Positions 31,023 to 39,622 of a stretch of DNA of 64,000 bases are shown here, one piece after another. The notes below the pieces were generated by a model. It was not told the origin of the DNA. It was given only the letters and a program-made list of their open reading frames with translations, and did no database searches. The DNA comes from Moesziomyces globuligerus (lineage: Eukaryota; Basidiomycota; Ustilaginomycetes; Ustilaginales; Ustilaginaceae). A program made the translations under genes and the position numbers. Every line of letters begins with the position of its first letter. Positions within the stretch are counted from its first letter, which is position 1. The stretch lies in assembly GCA_030849465.1 (NCBI GenBank), contig JARVLF010000014.1, positions 496,001 to 560,000 on the forward strand, in the 5' to 3' direction.

Positions 31023-32897
31023 TCAGTCGAGTTCATCCGGCTCGAGTTGGAATCTCTGACGCTCTGCGCGCGCTTCGGCTGCGCGTCGAAGCGTCTCGCG
31101 CCTCTCGTCAGCTCCCACTTCGTGCGCCGGCGATGCGGTGGGCGAGAAAAAGTCATCGCGGTCCGAAACCAGCGGCGGACTCGAAACGATCGCGTTGACC
31201 TGCACGTCGCCTCGGCTCTGCACCGCCGTGGGTGCGCCGCCCGCCGTCGGCGGCGGCGAAGGATACACGGTCGAGGTGATGGTCGTCGACGCCGGCGGCT
31301 GCGTCTGGAACGTCGTCGTCGTCGTCCCCTGCGAATCGCGCGACACCCTCGCCTCGCCCCTCGCCACCCCGCCGCCTCCGGACAGCGTGTGGAAGAACGC
31401 GCTAAACGGATTCGGAGGCGACGGCCATCCCGCCCCACCTCCCGCCTGCGCCCCACGTACCGCTTCTTCCTCCCTCGCAGCCCCCTCGGCCCCCTCGGCC
31501 TCCGTCCCCGTTGCGGCCGGGCCGCTGGGCTCGGCGGTGGTGCTGGGCTGAGCGCTGCGCTCGTGCTCGTCGCGCGTCGGGGCGATGCTGACCCTACACA
31601 CGGGGCAGGTGCCGTGCAGCCTGAGCCAGGGCACAAGACAGTCCTCGTGGAACAGATGCTTGCACGGCATCGCCACGAGCTCCTCCTGCTGCTCGTCGCC
31701 CGGCTCGGTGTGCAGAAACTCGTCCTTGCACGTCGGGCAGTCCTGGTTCTTGGCCTTGCCGACGCGCTCCTCGTCGCTGCGCGTGAACCGCTCGAGCCTG
31801 GCGATCACGTCGTCGCTCGCGGGCGGCGGCGCGTTCGAGCCCTGCGTCTGCTCCATCAGCTGGCTGATAATGTCGTCCAGCCCCTGCTGCCCGAGCACGT
31901 AGTCGCCCCACTGTCCCCGCGGCCCTCCTCCCTGCGCCCCCGCCGCGAGCACGTCGAGCAACGACCCGCCACCCTGCACACCCGGCTCGCCAAACAGACC
32001 CGTAAACAAGTTGCGCAGCGCCGCCAGCTCCGGCGGCAGCTCGTTGGGCGCCGCATCGGCTGTGGTGGCGCTGGCGCTGGCGGTGTCGGGCGACTGCGGC
32101 GGCTGGTGGTAGGTGGCGCGGTTGTCGTGGTTAAAGTTGCGTCCGTCGGCAGCGCCGCCTGCGCCGCCCATGCCGTCGTCGTGCGCGTGTGCCTCGTCCG
32201 GCTGCGCGCGCTCGGCGGGCGTTTCGGGCCCAAAGGCGAAGCGCAGGAAGTTGGAGAGCGTCGGCGGAGTGCGCACCTCCTGCTGCGACTGCTGCTGCGC
32301 CGCGCGCTGGTAAGGGTCGCCTCCGCCCGAGCCGTACTGCACGTTCCACTGCACGCCGAACGGTCCGAACGACGACGAGCCCGAGCGCGTCGTGCCCTGT
32401 GCGGAGAGCGGAGTGCGCGACTCCTGAGCCAGTGAGGACGCGTGCGGATCCGACGGAGCACTGCTAGCGCTGGGAGATTGCGGGCCTCGGTTGGAAGCTG
32501 GCTGAGTCTGCGCCGCACCCGAAGCAAGAGCCATGAGGAGGCCGCCGAGCCCGCCGAGATGTGAGCCCTGAGCCGCGACGAATTGTGGACGGCCGGCGAT
32601 GGGTGCGGTGTGAAAGCGGAAGCCCGGGTAGGGATGCGTGTGCGCGGTCGCAAAGGGAGCGTCGTCGTCGTCGTCGTCGTCGTCGTCGACTTGGTCGAAG
32701 AAGTCGGCGGGATGGGCGGCGGTGCCTTGCTCGATGACTTCGACGAACTGGCCGTTGCAGCGCGGGCAGGTGGGATCCGGCGTCATGAGCGGACGGATCT
32801 CGATGCCGCACTCGTGGCAGAAGGCCATCTGCGGGATGGCGCCCGCGCGCGGCTGCGTCGGCGGGCTGCGCGACCCCGAAGAGGACGGCGGATCCAT
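31023..32897 (-). CDS. RING-H2 E3 ubiquitin ligase, RNF126/RNF115-like
   Basis: The 624-residue protein begins with a small zinc ribbon (FCHECGIEIRPL ... CPRCNGQFVE, about residues 25-55), as in RNF126 and RNF115. An acidic run of Asp residues follows (near 70-80), encoded by a GTC/GAC triplet repeat. The RING-H2 finger lies near residues 385-428: C-P-T-C...C-x-H-L-F-H-x2-C...C-P-V-C. It should accept a ubiquitin-conjugating enzyme and act as an E3 in protein quality control. The long Gly/Pro/Ala-rich middle and C-terminal parts look disordered. The ATG at 32897 places the ribbon at the N-terminus. The frame is open a further 113 codons upstream, covering a GC-rich leader. Confidence 0.85.
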   Translation of the reverse strand: MDPPSSSGSRSPPTQPRAGAIPQMAFCHECGIEIRPLMTPDPTCPRCNGQFVEVIEQGTAAHPADFFDQVDDDDDDDDDAPFATAHTHPYPGFRFHTAPIAGRPQFVAAQGSHLGGLGGLLMALASGAAQTQPASNRGPQSPSASSAPSDPHASSLAQESRTPLSAQGTTRSGSSSFGPFGVQWNVQYGSGGGDPYQRAAQQQSQQEVRTPPTLSNFLRFAFGPETPAERAQPDEAHAHDDGMGGAGGAADGRNFNHDNRATYHQPPQSPDTASASATTADAAPNELPPELAALRNLFTGLFGEPGVQGGGSLLDVLAAGAQGGGPRGQWGDYVLGQQGLDDIISQLMEQTQGSNAPPPASDDVIARLERFTRSDEERVGKAKNQDCPTCKDEFLHTEPGDEQQEELVAMPCKHLFHEDCLVPWLRLHGTCPVCRVSIAPTRDEHERSAQPSTTAEPSGPAATGTEAEGAEGAAREEEAVRGAQAGGGAGWPSPPNPFSAFFHTLSGGGGVARGEARVSRDSQGTTTTTFQTQPPASTTITSTVYPSPPPTAGGAPTAVQSRGDVQVNAIVSSPPLVSDRDDFFSPTASPAHEVGADERRETLRRAAEARAERQRFQLEPDELD

Positions 32898-33442
32898 CGT
32901 CGTGTCGAACGTGTGCGAATGATCCGAATGCAGGTGTGACCGAAGATGATTGAGTGTGATAGGCGATGCATCCACCGTTGGATGGGAGGGTGAGGGAGAG
33001 AGGGAAAGCGAGGAAAGCTGAGTTGGGCTGGGCTGTCGGAAAGCTTGTCCTGGTCGGGGCGCGGCCCAAGCGAGGCAGAGTGCGCTGCTCTGCGCTGCTC
33101 TGCGCTGCTCTGCGCTGCTTTGCGCTGCTTTGTGCTGTGCTGCGCTGCTAATTTCGTGCGCTGTCGTGTGTGAGTGAGAAAGAGTGGGGCGTTGCGCTTT
33201 TCGGATTACTGCAATGCATCGCCCGTGCAGTTCCACGCAGCTGAGGCGGCGATGCTCCGAAAGTGGAGGTTGCCTCGGGTTCGAATCGGGGGTTGCGCCA
33301 TCCAGGGTTGCGCCATCGGGACAAGATCCGGCCCTCCGTGTCCACGCACCTACGAGCCTCTCACCAGGACGCCCTCAGCTGGAGACGGAATCTACCGAGA
33401 CGTTGCCACGGGCTCATTGCTGTTGAACTCAAATCTATGCCT
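32898..33442. other. Intergenic region between RING gene and histidine phosphatase
   Basis: This 545 bp stretch holds the promoter of the RING gene and the 3' end of the histidine phosphatase (both minus strand). It contains the 10-bp tandem repeat listed separately and two adjacent copies of GGGTTGCGCCATC (33290-33302 and 33305-33317). A GTTCGAA motif at 33279 resembles a tRNA B box but lacks a tRNA fold. Confidence 0.5.
33081..33150. repeat. 10-bp tandem repeat TGCGCTGCTC, seven units
   Basis: Seven consecutive decamers of TGCGCTGC(T)(C/T), the last ones slightly changed, lie about 185-255 bp upstream of the RING gene start codon. Confidence 0.8.
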
Positions 33443-34513
33443 CTACAGTCTACGCTTCTTTGTCGGTGAGCCTTGTGCTGAGGGTGTGTGCGACTCGACT
33501 TGCTGCGGATCCAAGCGTCGCGGGCTGCTCGGCGGACTGGCAGTCGAGCTCGCAAAGAACGCGCTGAGCTTGGTCTGTTTGCTATCGAAGGCGCCACGAC
33601 CGATGCCGCCCTTCTGTCGCTTGACATGCTCCAGGTGGCGAACGTCGTTGGCGCGGAAGAGATCCGTGACGGGTCTAGCTGCGCTTGCCGGATCCGAGGC
33701 AGGTAGCTCCGAGGCACGCGGCTGCACTTTCAGGCTGAACATGCCCGTGTTGGCTGCGAACGGCAGGAAGCCGGGCTGCGCCGACGTCTGCGAGATGGTG
33801 GTGGGAGGGTGCATCGAGAGCAAGGTGGAGATCCACATGCCGTGCGAGACGAGCACAATGTGTGGGATCTGCGGGATCTGCGCCTCCGTTGTCGCCTCGC
33901 CTGGATCGAGATGCTCGGAGCTCGCCAGGGCTCGGGAGCAGGCTGCCTCGAGCCACTCTGCGCCTACGCAGCGGACACGCTGTGCGAAGTCGGTGCGCGA
34001 CTCGCCATTGCCTTTGCCTTTGGGATAGCCAGCGACGTGCAAGCCGCCGCGCGTCGACTCTTTCCACCCAAAGTCCTTCTCCGCCAGCCCCGCATCCACG
34101 AGCAATGCAAGCCCGCTCTGCTCGTGAAGTTTCCGGGAGACCGCAAGCCGAGTCGCCCCTGGCTGATCCAGCGCATCTTGCAGCACCTGGGCGGAAGAGC
34201 TGGCTGCGTGCGAGCACGCTCGATGGATGGCTTCGGCCGTCTTGCGCGCCCGGCCGATCGGGCTGCAGACGATCAACGTCGGCGGAGGCAGGTCGAGCTT
34301 GGAGACCGGACTCGTTGATATTGGTAGCGAAGCCCCTGACTCGGACGTAGATGAGACATCCGAGCGGCGTGTTGTGGCCCAGGTGCGGGCGAGCGCATCG
34401 ACCTGCGCCTGGCCGAAGACGGTGAGCGGCGAATCCGTGACGCCCTGCAGCAGTCGGTTGAGGTTGGCCGTGGTCTCGGCATGGCGCACCAGCGTGAGGA
34501 TCGCATGCTGCAT
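33443..34513 (-). CDS. Histidine phosphatase with C-terminal PIP box
   Basis: The 356-residue protein is a histidine phosphatase (phosphoglycerate mutase-like): RHAETTAN at the start supplies the phosphorylated His, VCSPIGRARKTAEA the second Arg, and VLVSHGMWIS the second catalytic His. Residues between include inserts compared with compact phosphatases. The C-terminal 50 residues are unlike the family: QTKLSAFF at 313-320 matches the PCNA-interacting PIP box exactly (Q-x2-L-x2-F-F), preceded by a basic stretch and followed by SPRR and a C-terminal KKRRL that could be a nuclear signal. This suggests a nuclear phosphatase recruited to replication or repair sites. The substrate is unknown. It diverges from GMP synthase across a 700 bp promoter. 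Confidence 0.8.
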   Translation of the reverse strand: MQHAILTLVRHAETTANLNRLLQGVTDSPLTVFGQAQVDALARTWATTRRSDVSSTSESGASLPISTSPVSKLDLPPPTLIVCSPIGRARKTAEAIHRACSHAASSSAQVLQDALDQPGATRLAVSRKLHEQSGLALLVDAGLAEKDFGWKESTRGGLHVAGYPKGKGNGESRTDFAQRVRCVGAEWLEAACSRALASSEHLDPGEATTEAQIPQIPHIVLVSHGMWISTLLSMHPPTTISQTSAQPGFLPFAANTGMFSLKVQPRASELPASDPASAARPVTDLFRANDVRHLEHVKRQKGGIGRGAFDSKQTKLSAFFASSTASPPSSPRRLDPQQVESHTPSAQGSPTKKRRL

Positions 34514-34906
34514 CCCCGTCGCCGTCTGTGCGCCTGTATCGTGGTGGCGGTTTGGCGGACGAAGCCTGGAGCCTGAAGATGAGAGCCAGGAGCGCAGAGC
34601 AAGAAGCTGACAATGGCCGCCACTCTGAGCTTGATTTGTTCGTCATGCACTGTGCAGCTGACGTGCAGCCAAAGACGAGGTGGAGGCGGAGGCGAATTGA
34701 CGCACACTGTTGAAGATCGAGTCTAACACCTTCGATCATTTTTTGGCGTCGGCGCGACCCGACGAGCTCTGATTTTTGGCATGCAGATCTGCAGCAGCAA
34801 ATTTTGCTTTCGCAGCGCTTTTCCGGCACTCGGCCAGTGCGCAGGAGCGCCTGAGACAGGCGAAAAAATTCCAACGAAGCTCTTTCTTCGGGCTTGGACT
34901 TGTGGC

Positions 34907-34942
<36 letters not shown>

Positions 34943-35214
34943 GCAGCGCTCGAGCCGAGCTGAGCTGGAGAAAGACCCTTCTGGAGAGTCAAGCTGAGCT
35001 GCCGAGTCAGTTGCAGCAGCTCATGCTCGCGCACCTTTCTTCTCTTCTTGGACATCGTCCGCCCCACGCTCCTCCTCCTGGTCCCCACCAAGTCGCAAGT
35101 CTCGATAGACTCTGTCACCACCAAGGCGGATCGCAACTCCACCGTTCCTTTCGCTTCGATACCCCCACAAACCCAACCTAGAAGACACGCCGCTACGGCT
35201 TCTGATCGCCCATC
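34514..35214. other. Divergent promoter with CAG repeat
   Basis: The region between the histidine phosphatase and GMP synthase start codons. A (CAG)n tract with one AAG interruption lies at about 34908-34946. No gene is supported. Confidence 0.55.
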
Positions 35215-36368
35215 ATGACCGAGGCCATCCACTCGCAGTACGACTCGATCCTCATCCTCGACTTTGGATCGCAGTACTCGCACCTCATCACCCGACGATG
35301 CCGTGAGCTCAACGTCTACTGCGAGATGCTCCCCTGCACCCAGAAGATCAAGGACCTCGACTGGAAGCCCAAGGGCATCATCCTCTCCGGCTCGCCCTAC
35401 TCGGTCTACGACGACATTGCGCCGCGCGTCGACCCGGACGTCTTCACCGCCGGCGTCCCCGTGCTCGGCATCTGCTACGGCCTCCAGGAGATCGCCTGGA
35501 ACCACGGCGGCAAGGTCGACCCGCACGACAAGCGCGAGTACGGCCACGCCGAGGTCGAGGTGGTCAAGACGGGCGTCCCCCACCTCGACGCGCTCTTCAA
35601 GAACTGGGAGGGCAGCGTCCAGGTGTGGATGTCGCACGGCGACCAGCTCAGCAAGGCTCCCGAGGACTTTGTCGTCATCGGCAAGACGCCCACCGCCCCC
35701 TTTGCCGCCATGGCGCACAAGTCCAAGCCCATCTACGGCGTCCAGTTCCACCCCGAGGTGACGCACAGCGTGCGCGGCGTCGAGCTCTTTGACAACTTTG
35801 TCGCCATCTGCGGCTGCCGCCGCGACTGGACCATGGAGACCTTCATCGACAAGGAGATCAAGCGCATCCGCGAGATCGTCGGCCCCAAGGGCCAGGTGCT
35901 CGGCGCCATCTCGGGCGGCGTCGACTCGAGCGTCGCCGCCAAGCTGATGCACGAGGCGATCGGCGACCGCTTCCACGCCGTCATGGTCGACAACGGCGTG
36001 CTCCGCACCAACGAGGCCAACCAGGTGTACGAGATGCTCTCCAAGGACCTCGGCGTCAACCTCACCGTCGTCGACGCCTCGGAGCAGTTCCTCGCCAAGC
36101 TCAAGGACGTCGAGGATCCCGAGCAGAAGCGCAAGATCATCGGCAACACGTTCATCCACGTCTTTGAGGCCGAGGTCGCCAAGCTCGAAAAGGAGGCCGA
36201 GGATGAGGAGGCGGCGGCGCTCGCCGCGGGCAAGCCGCAGGAGGCCAAGGGCAAGTTCGAATACCTCCTCCAGGGTACGCTCTACCCGGACGTGATCGAG
36301 AGCATCTCGTTCAAGGGGCCCTCGGCGACCATCAAGACGCACCACAACGTGGGCGGCCTGCTGGAGGA

Positions 36369-36404
<36 letters not shown>

Positions 36405-36846
36405 CTTCAAGGACGAGGTGCGTGCGCTCGGTAGGCTGCTGGGCATTCCGGCGCATCTGGTGGGTAGGCATCCGTTCCCGGGTCCGGGACTGGCGATTCG
36501 TATCCTCGGCGTCGTCACGCGCGAGCAGGTCAAGATCCTTCAGCACGCCGATAGCATCTACATCGAGGAGATCCGTGCCGCGGGTCTGTACGATCAGATC
36601 TCGCAGGCGTTTGCCGTCCTTCTGCCCGTCCGCGCCGTAGGTGTGCAGGGCGACAAGAGGACCTACGACCAGGTCATCGCTCTGCGTGCCGCAGCCACCA
36701 CCGACTTTATGACCGCTACCTGGTTCCCCTTCCCGCCCGAGTTCCTCTCCAAGGTCTCGAACCGCATCACCAACGAGGTCCAGGGCGTCAACCGCGTCGT
36801 CCTCGACATCTCGTCCAAGCCCCCCGCAACCATCGAGTGGTTGTAG
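35215..36846 (+). CDS. GUA1: GMP synthase (glutamine-hydrolysing)
   Basis: The 543-residue product is full length. The N-terminal class I glutamine amidotransferase has Cys87 in GICYG and His179/Glu181 in FHPE. The ATP pyrophosphatase domain has the P-loop SGGVDSS at 233-239. The C-terminal dimerisation domain ends [11 protein letters not shown], as in other GMP synthases (XMP to GMP, last step of guanine nucleotide synthesis, cytosolic). A Lys/Ala/Glu-rich insert near residues 322-345 (about [17 protein letters not shown]) is typical of fungal forms. It is convergent with the mitochondrial IF3 gene, with 145 bp between stops. Confidence 0.97.
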
Positions 36847-36991
36847 ATTTCGCACGCTCGACCCTCGGCCTCCAAAGGCGCGGATTTTCCGTGTCTGGCT
36901 CAGAGCCCGATGTCGGTACAGGGTTTGAATAGATGGTGTGTTTAGCAGAATTGTGCAGCTATTCGTATGTGTGTGTGCGTGCGGGTGGGTG

Positions 36992-37930
36992 CTATTTGCG
37001 GAAGCATTCGAACGACATGACAGCTGCGGAGCCGCCTCTTTGCCAGTCGATGTCCTGGAGGCGACGAGCTATTGGAGTCTGGTCGGCTGGCGGAGCCTCT
37101 GTTTGCGCCGAGTCGATCTGCGAGCGGGAAGGATCGGGATCGGTAGAGCAGAGGATGTGTTCGACTCTCGCAAGGAGGTCTAGTCTTTTCTGGTCCTGTT
37201 TTGGATCCAGGCCTTTTATGTACTTTGGGCTGCCGGCCTTTGTGGTGATGACGACGTTGATGCGCGCGCCGCGCAGCATCTCTCTTCTCGCCTTGGTGAG
37301 CTTGTGCGTGAGATCGTTGGGCGTCACCGACCAAGTGAGTTGCACCTCCTTGCTACTGCTACCTGCCGTCGCGGACGAGTTGGAGGTGATGCGTCGTTTG
37401 AGTGCACGCTGACGGTCGAACTCGTCCTTCTTGTCGATCAACTTGCAGATCGGAAACTGCACCAACACCGACGCGTCCACCGATCCAGGCGCGGACGAAG
37501 CGTCGTATTCCACCGTCGCGCGGTGCGGTTGCGGAGGCGCCACTTGCTGCAGCCAGAACTTGGTTCGGTCGAGCTTGGCCAGGATCGCGCGCGTGTTGAA
37601 CGGTCCGGCGAGCGAGCCCGTCTTGGGATCCACCAGCCGCACGAACTCGGACTTGTCCGCGATCAGCTCATCCCGAAGCGGTCCATCGGGTGCAGCGGGT
37701 GCATTTCCAGGTCTGGAGGTCGAGTTCGGTGGCGCAGCATAGAGGTGAGCGGTCGAGCAGAGACAGCGACGTCCGAGCGCAGATGGTGCCGAGCCAGAGG
37801 GCTGCGGTCGAGAGGCGAGCGTCAAGCTGCGCAGAGCGACGCGCTCGGGTCGAGCTCGAAGAACGGTAGACTGCGCAGCTACGAGCTGTCGAGCGCCAGC
37901 TCGGAGGGCGCTTGGCACCGATCGAGGCAT
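36992..37930 (-). CDS. Mitochondrial translation initiation factor IF-3
   Basis: The protein of 312 residues (ATG at 37930) has an Arg/Ala/Ser-rich N-terminus without acidic residues, a typical mitochondrial targeting sequence. The IF3 N-domain is marked by an ELIADKSEFVRLVDPKTG-like start near residue 85 and the C-domain by KEVQLTWSVTPNDLTHKL, both in the expected order. The C-terminal domain is preceded by a Lys/Arg-rich linker with RRITSNSSA. An ATG 51 bp upstream (37981) is in frame and would add 17 residues; I cannot decide between them. IF3 binds the small mitochondrial ribosomal subunit and stops premature subunit joining. Sequence similarity to bacterial IF3 is modest, so the call is by domain pattern. 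Confidence 0.75.
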   Translation of the reverse strand: MPRSVPSALRAGARQLVAAQSTVLRARPERVALRSLTLASRPQPSGSAPSALGRRCLCSTAHLYAAPPNSTSRPGNAPAAPDGPLRDELIADKSEFVRLVDPKTGSLAGPFNTRAILAKLDRTKFWLQQVAPPQPHRATVEYDASSAPGSVDASVLVQFPICKLIDKKDEFDRQRALKRRITSNSSATAGSSSKEVQLTWSVTPNDLTHKLTKARREMLRGARINVVITTKAGSPKYIKGLDPKQDQKRLDLLARVEHILCSTDPDPSRSQIDSAQTEAPPADQTPIARRLQDIDWQRGGSAAVMSFECFRK

Positions 37931-38204
37931 GGTTGGTATCGGGATGCGTCGTGGTGGTAGAAGAGTGGCAGCGAGCAGCAAGACGTCGAGGAGCGGCGTC
38001 CCAACGACTCGTCATCTTTTGCTTGGTTCGGATCTGTGCCGATGACCGGTGTAACACATTCGGAAAATTCGCGAGCTTTACGCGTCTTTTGGACCAACAC
38101 CTCTGAGCTACGGCGTCTGTTTTTGTGCGCGGCCTCGAGACCAACACTGCTCCTCGACAACCATCATCCATCTTTGGCGTCGCAGCGCACACGGAAACAC
38201 GATC

Positions 38205-39549
38205 ATGTCACGACCGTCATCGTCTTCGCGCGCCTCACCGGCGACGCCCGCATCCGATCTCATCTTTCCCGATCCACCCACGGCCAACGTGGCTGCGATC
38301 GCCTTCTCGCCCACACGCGCGCGCACGAGCGAGCTCCTCGTGGCCAGCTGGGACCACGCCGTGCACCACTACCAGCTCGACGTCTCTGCGGCATGCTCGT
38401 CCGAAGCGGTGCAGGGCGAGGTCGTGCGCAAGGTGCAGACGTTTGCGCACGAGGCGCCCGTGCTCGACGTGTGCTTTGTGAGCGACGAGCTCGCGGCGTC
38501 GGCGGGCGTCGATCGACGCGTCCGTCTGCTGGATCTGCGCTCGGGCAAGTCGATGATCTTGGGCAAGCACGAGGATGCGGTGCTCAAGCTGCGCTGGTGC
38601 GCGCAAACCAGGCTGCTCGTCTCGGGGTCCGCAGACCGTACGCTTTGCTTCTGGGACCTTCCCCTCGATGCCGCGGGAGAGGTCGACACGGCCAACGCGA
38701 CGTTGCTCAAAACGCTTGCGATGCCAGACAAGGTCATCGTCATGGATATCTCGCCACCGTTCTTCAGCACAGAGGGGGCGGAGGTGGTCAGAGCGTCCCA
38801 GCCGGGCAAGCAGGGCGCGAGGGAGGACACGCCGAGGTTGGTGGTGGGGATGGCCGGGAGGCATGTCCATGTCTACGAGCTCATGCCGTTGCGAAGGGCG
38901 ATGGATCGAGAGAGGAGTGGGCAGCAGGTGGCGGAGAGGGATTGGCAGCCGGATCAGAAGCGCGAGTCGTCGCTCAAGTTTATGGCGCGCGATCTACGCT
39001 GCATGCCGGCAGGCGATGGGTATGCGACCTCGAGCATCGAAGGCCGCATCGCCGTCGAGTTTTTCGACCCCTCCCCCGCCGTCCAGGCGCTCAAGTATGC
39101 GTTCAAATGCCACCGAGAGACGATCCAGGACGACGATCAGGACGGTCCGCACGATGTCGTGTATCCCGTCCACGCCATCGCTTTTCATCCTACGTACGTG
39201 CTTTCCTGTCCCTCTTTTCGGCTCTGTTTCGAGATCGCGACGATGGAGACTGACATGCTTTTCGCGGCAAACAAGGCATGGGACGTTTGCCAGTCTCGGT
39301 GGAGATGCAGTCGTCAGCGTCTGGGATGCAGCCGCCAAGAAGCGCATCCGCCAATATCCTCCGCTCGCCTCCACCATCACCGCCGCCAGCTTCGACCCTT
39401 CAGGTCACCTCCTCCTCATCGCCACCGGCTCCGCCGCCATCCAGCCCACCGACTCGCCCGAACCCATCGCACTCATCGCAAAGACCAACGCGCACGAAGA
39501 GTGCAAGCCCAAACCCAAATCCTCGTCCAAATCCTCCTCACACAAGTAG
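38205..39549 (+). CDS. BUB3: Mitotic checkpoint protein Bub3 (WD40, two exons)
   Basis: Exons 38205-39193 and 39276-39549 give 420 residues; the intron 39194-39275 starts GTACGT and ends AAG. Splicing joins AIAFHPT to HGTFASLGGD, restoring the WD40 repeat expected in Bub3. Earlier repeats include VLDVCFVSDELAASAGVDRRVRLLDLR and VSGSADRTLCFWDL, and the segment HETIQDDDQ-like motif region precedes VYPVHAIAFHP as in Bub3. A charged insert near residues 180-205 and a C-terminal Lys/Ser tail are extra. Bub3 scaffolds Bub1 and Mad3 at kinetochores. An RAE1-type relative is a less likely alternative. Its stop is 73 bp from that of the convergent cystathionine gamma-synthase gene. Confidence 0.85.
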
Positions 39550-39622
39550 CCTCACACACCTTCAGCAATGGACACCAAGACAATGCCAATTCGCCCGCAG
39601 TGTGAAGGAGGCAAGGGCGGAT

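Noticed and set aside
33271..33290. GGTTCGAATC motif resembling a tRNA B box
   Set aside because: A short stem can be drawn around it, but no A box, anticodon arm or matching acceptor stem is present at the right distance upstream.
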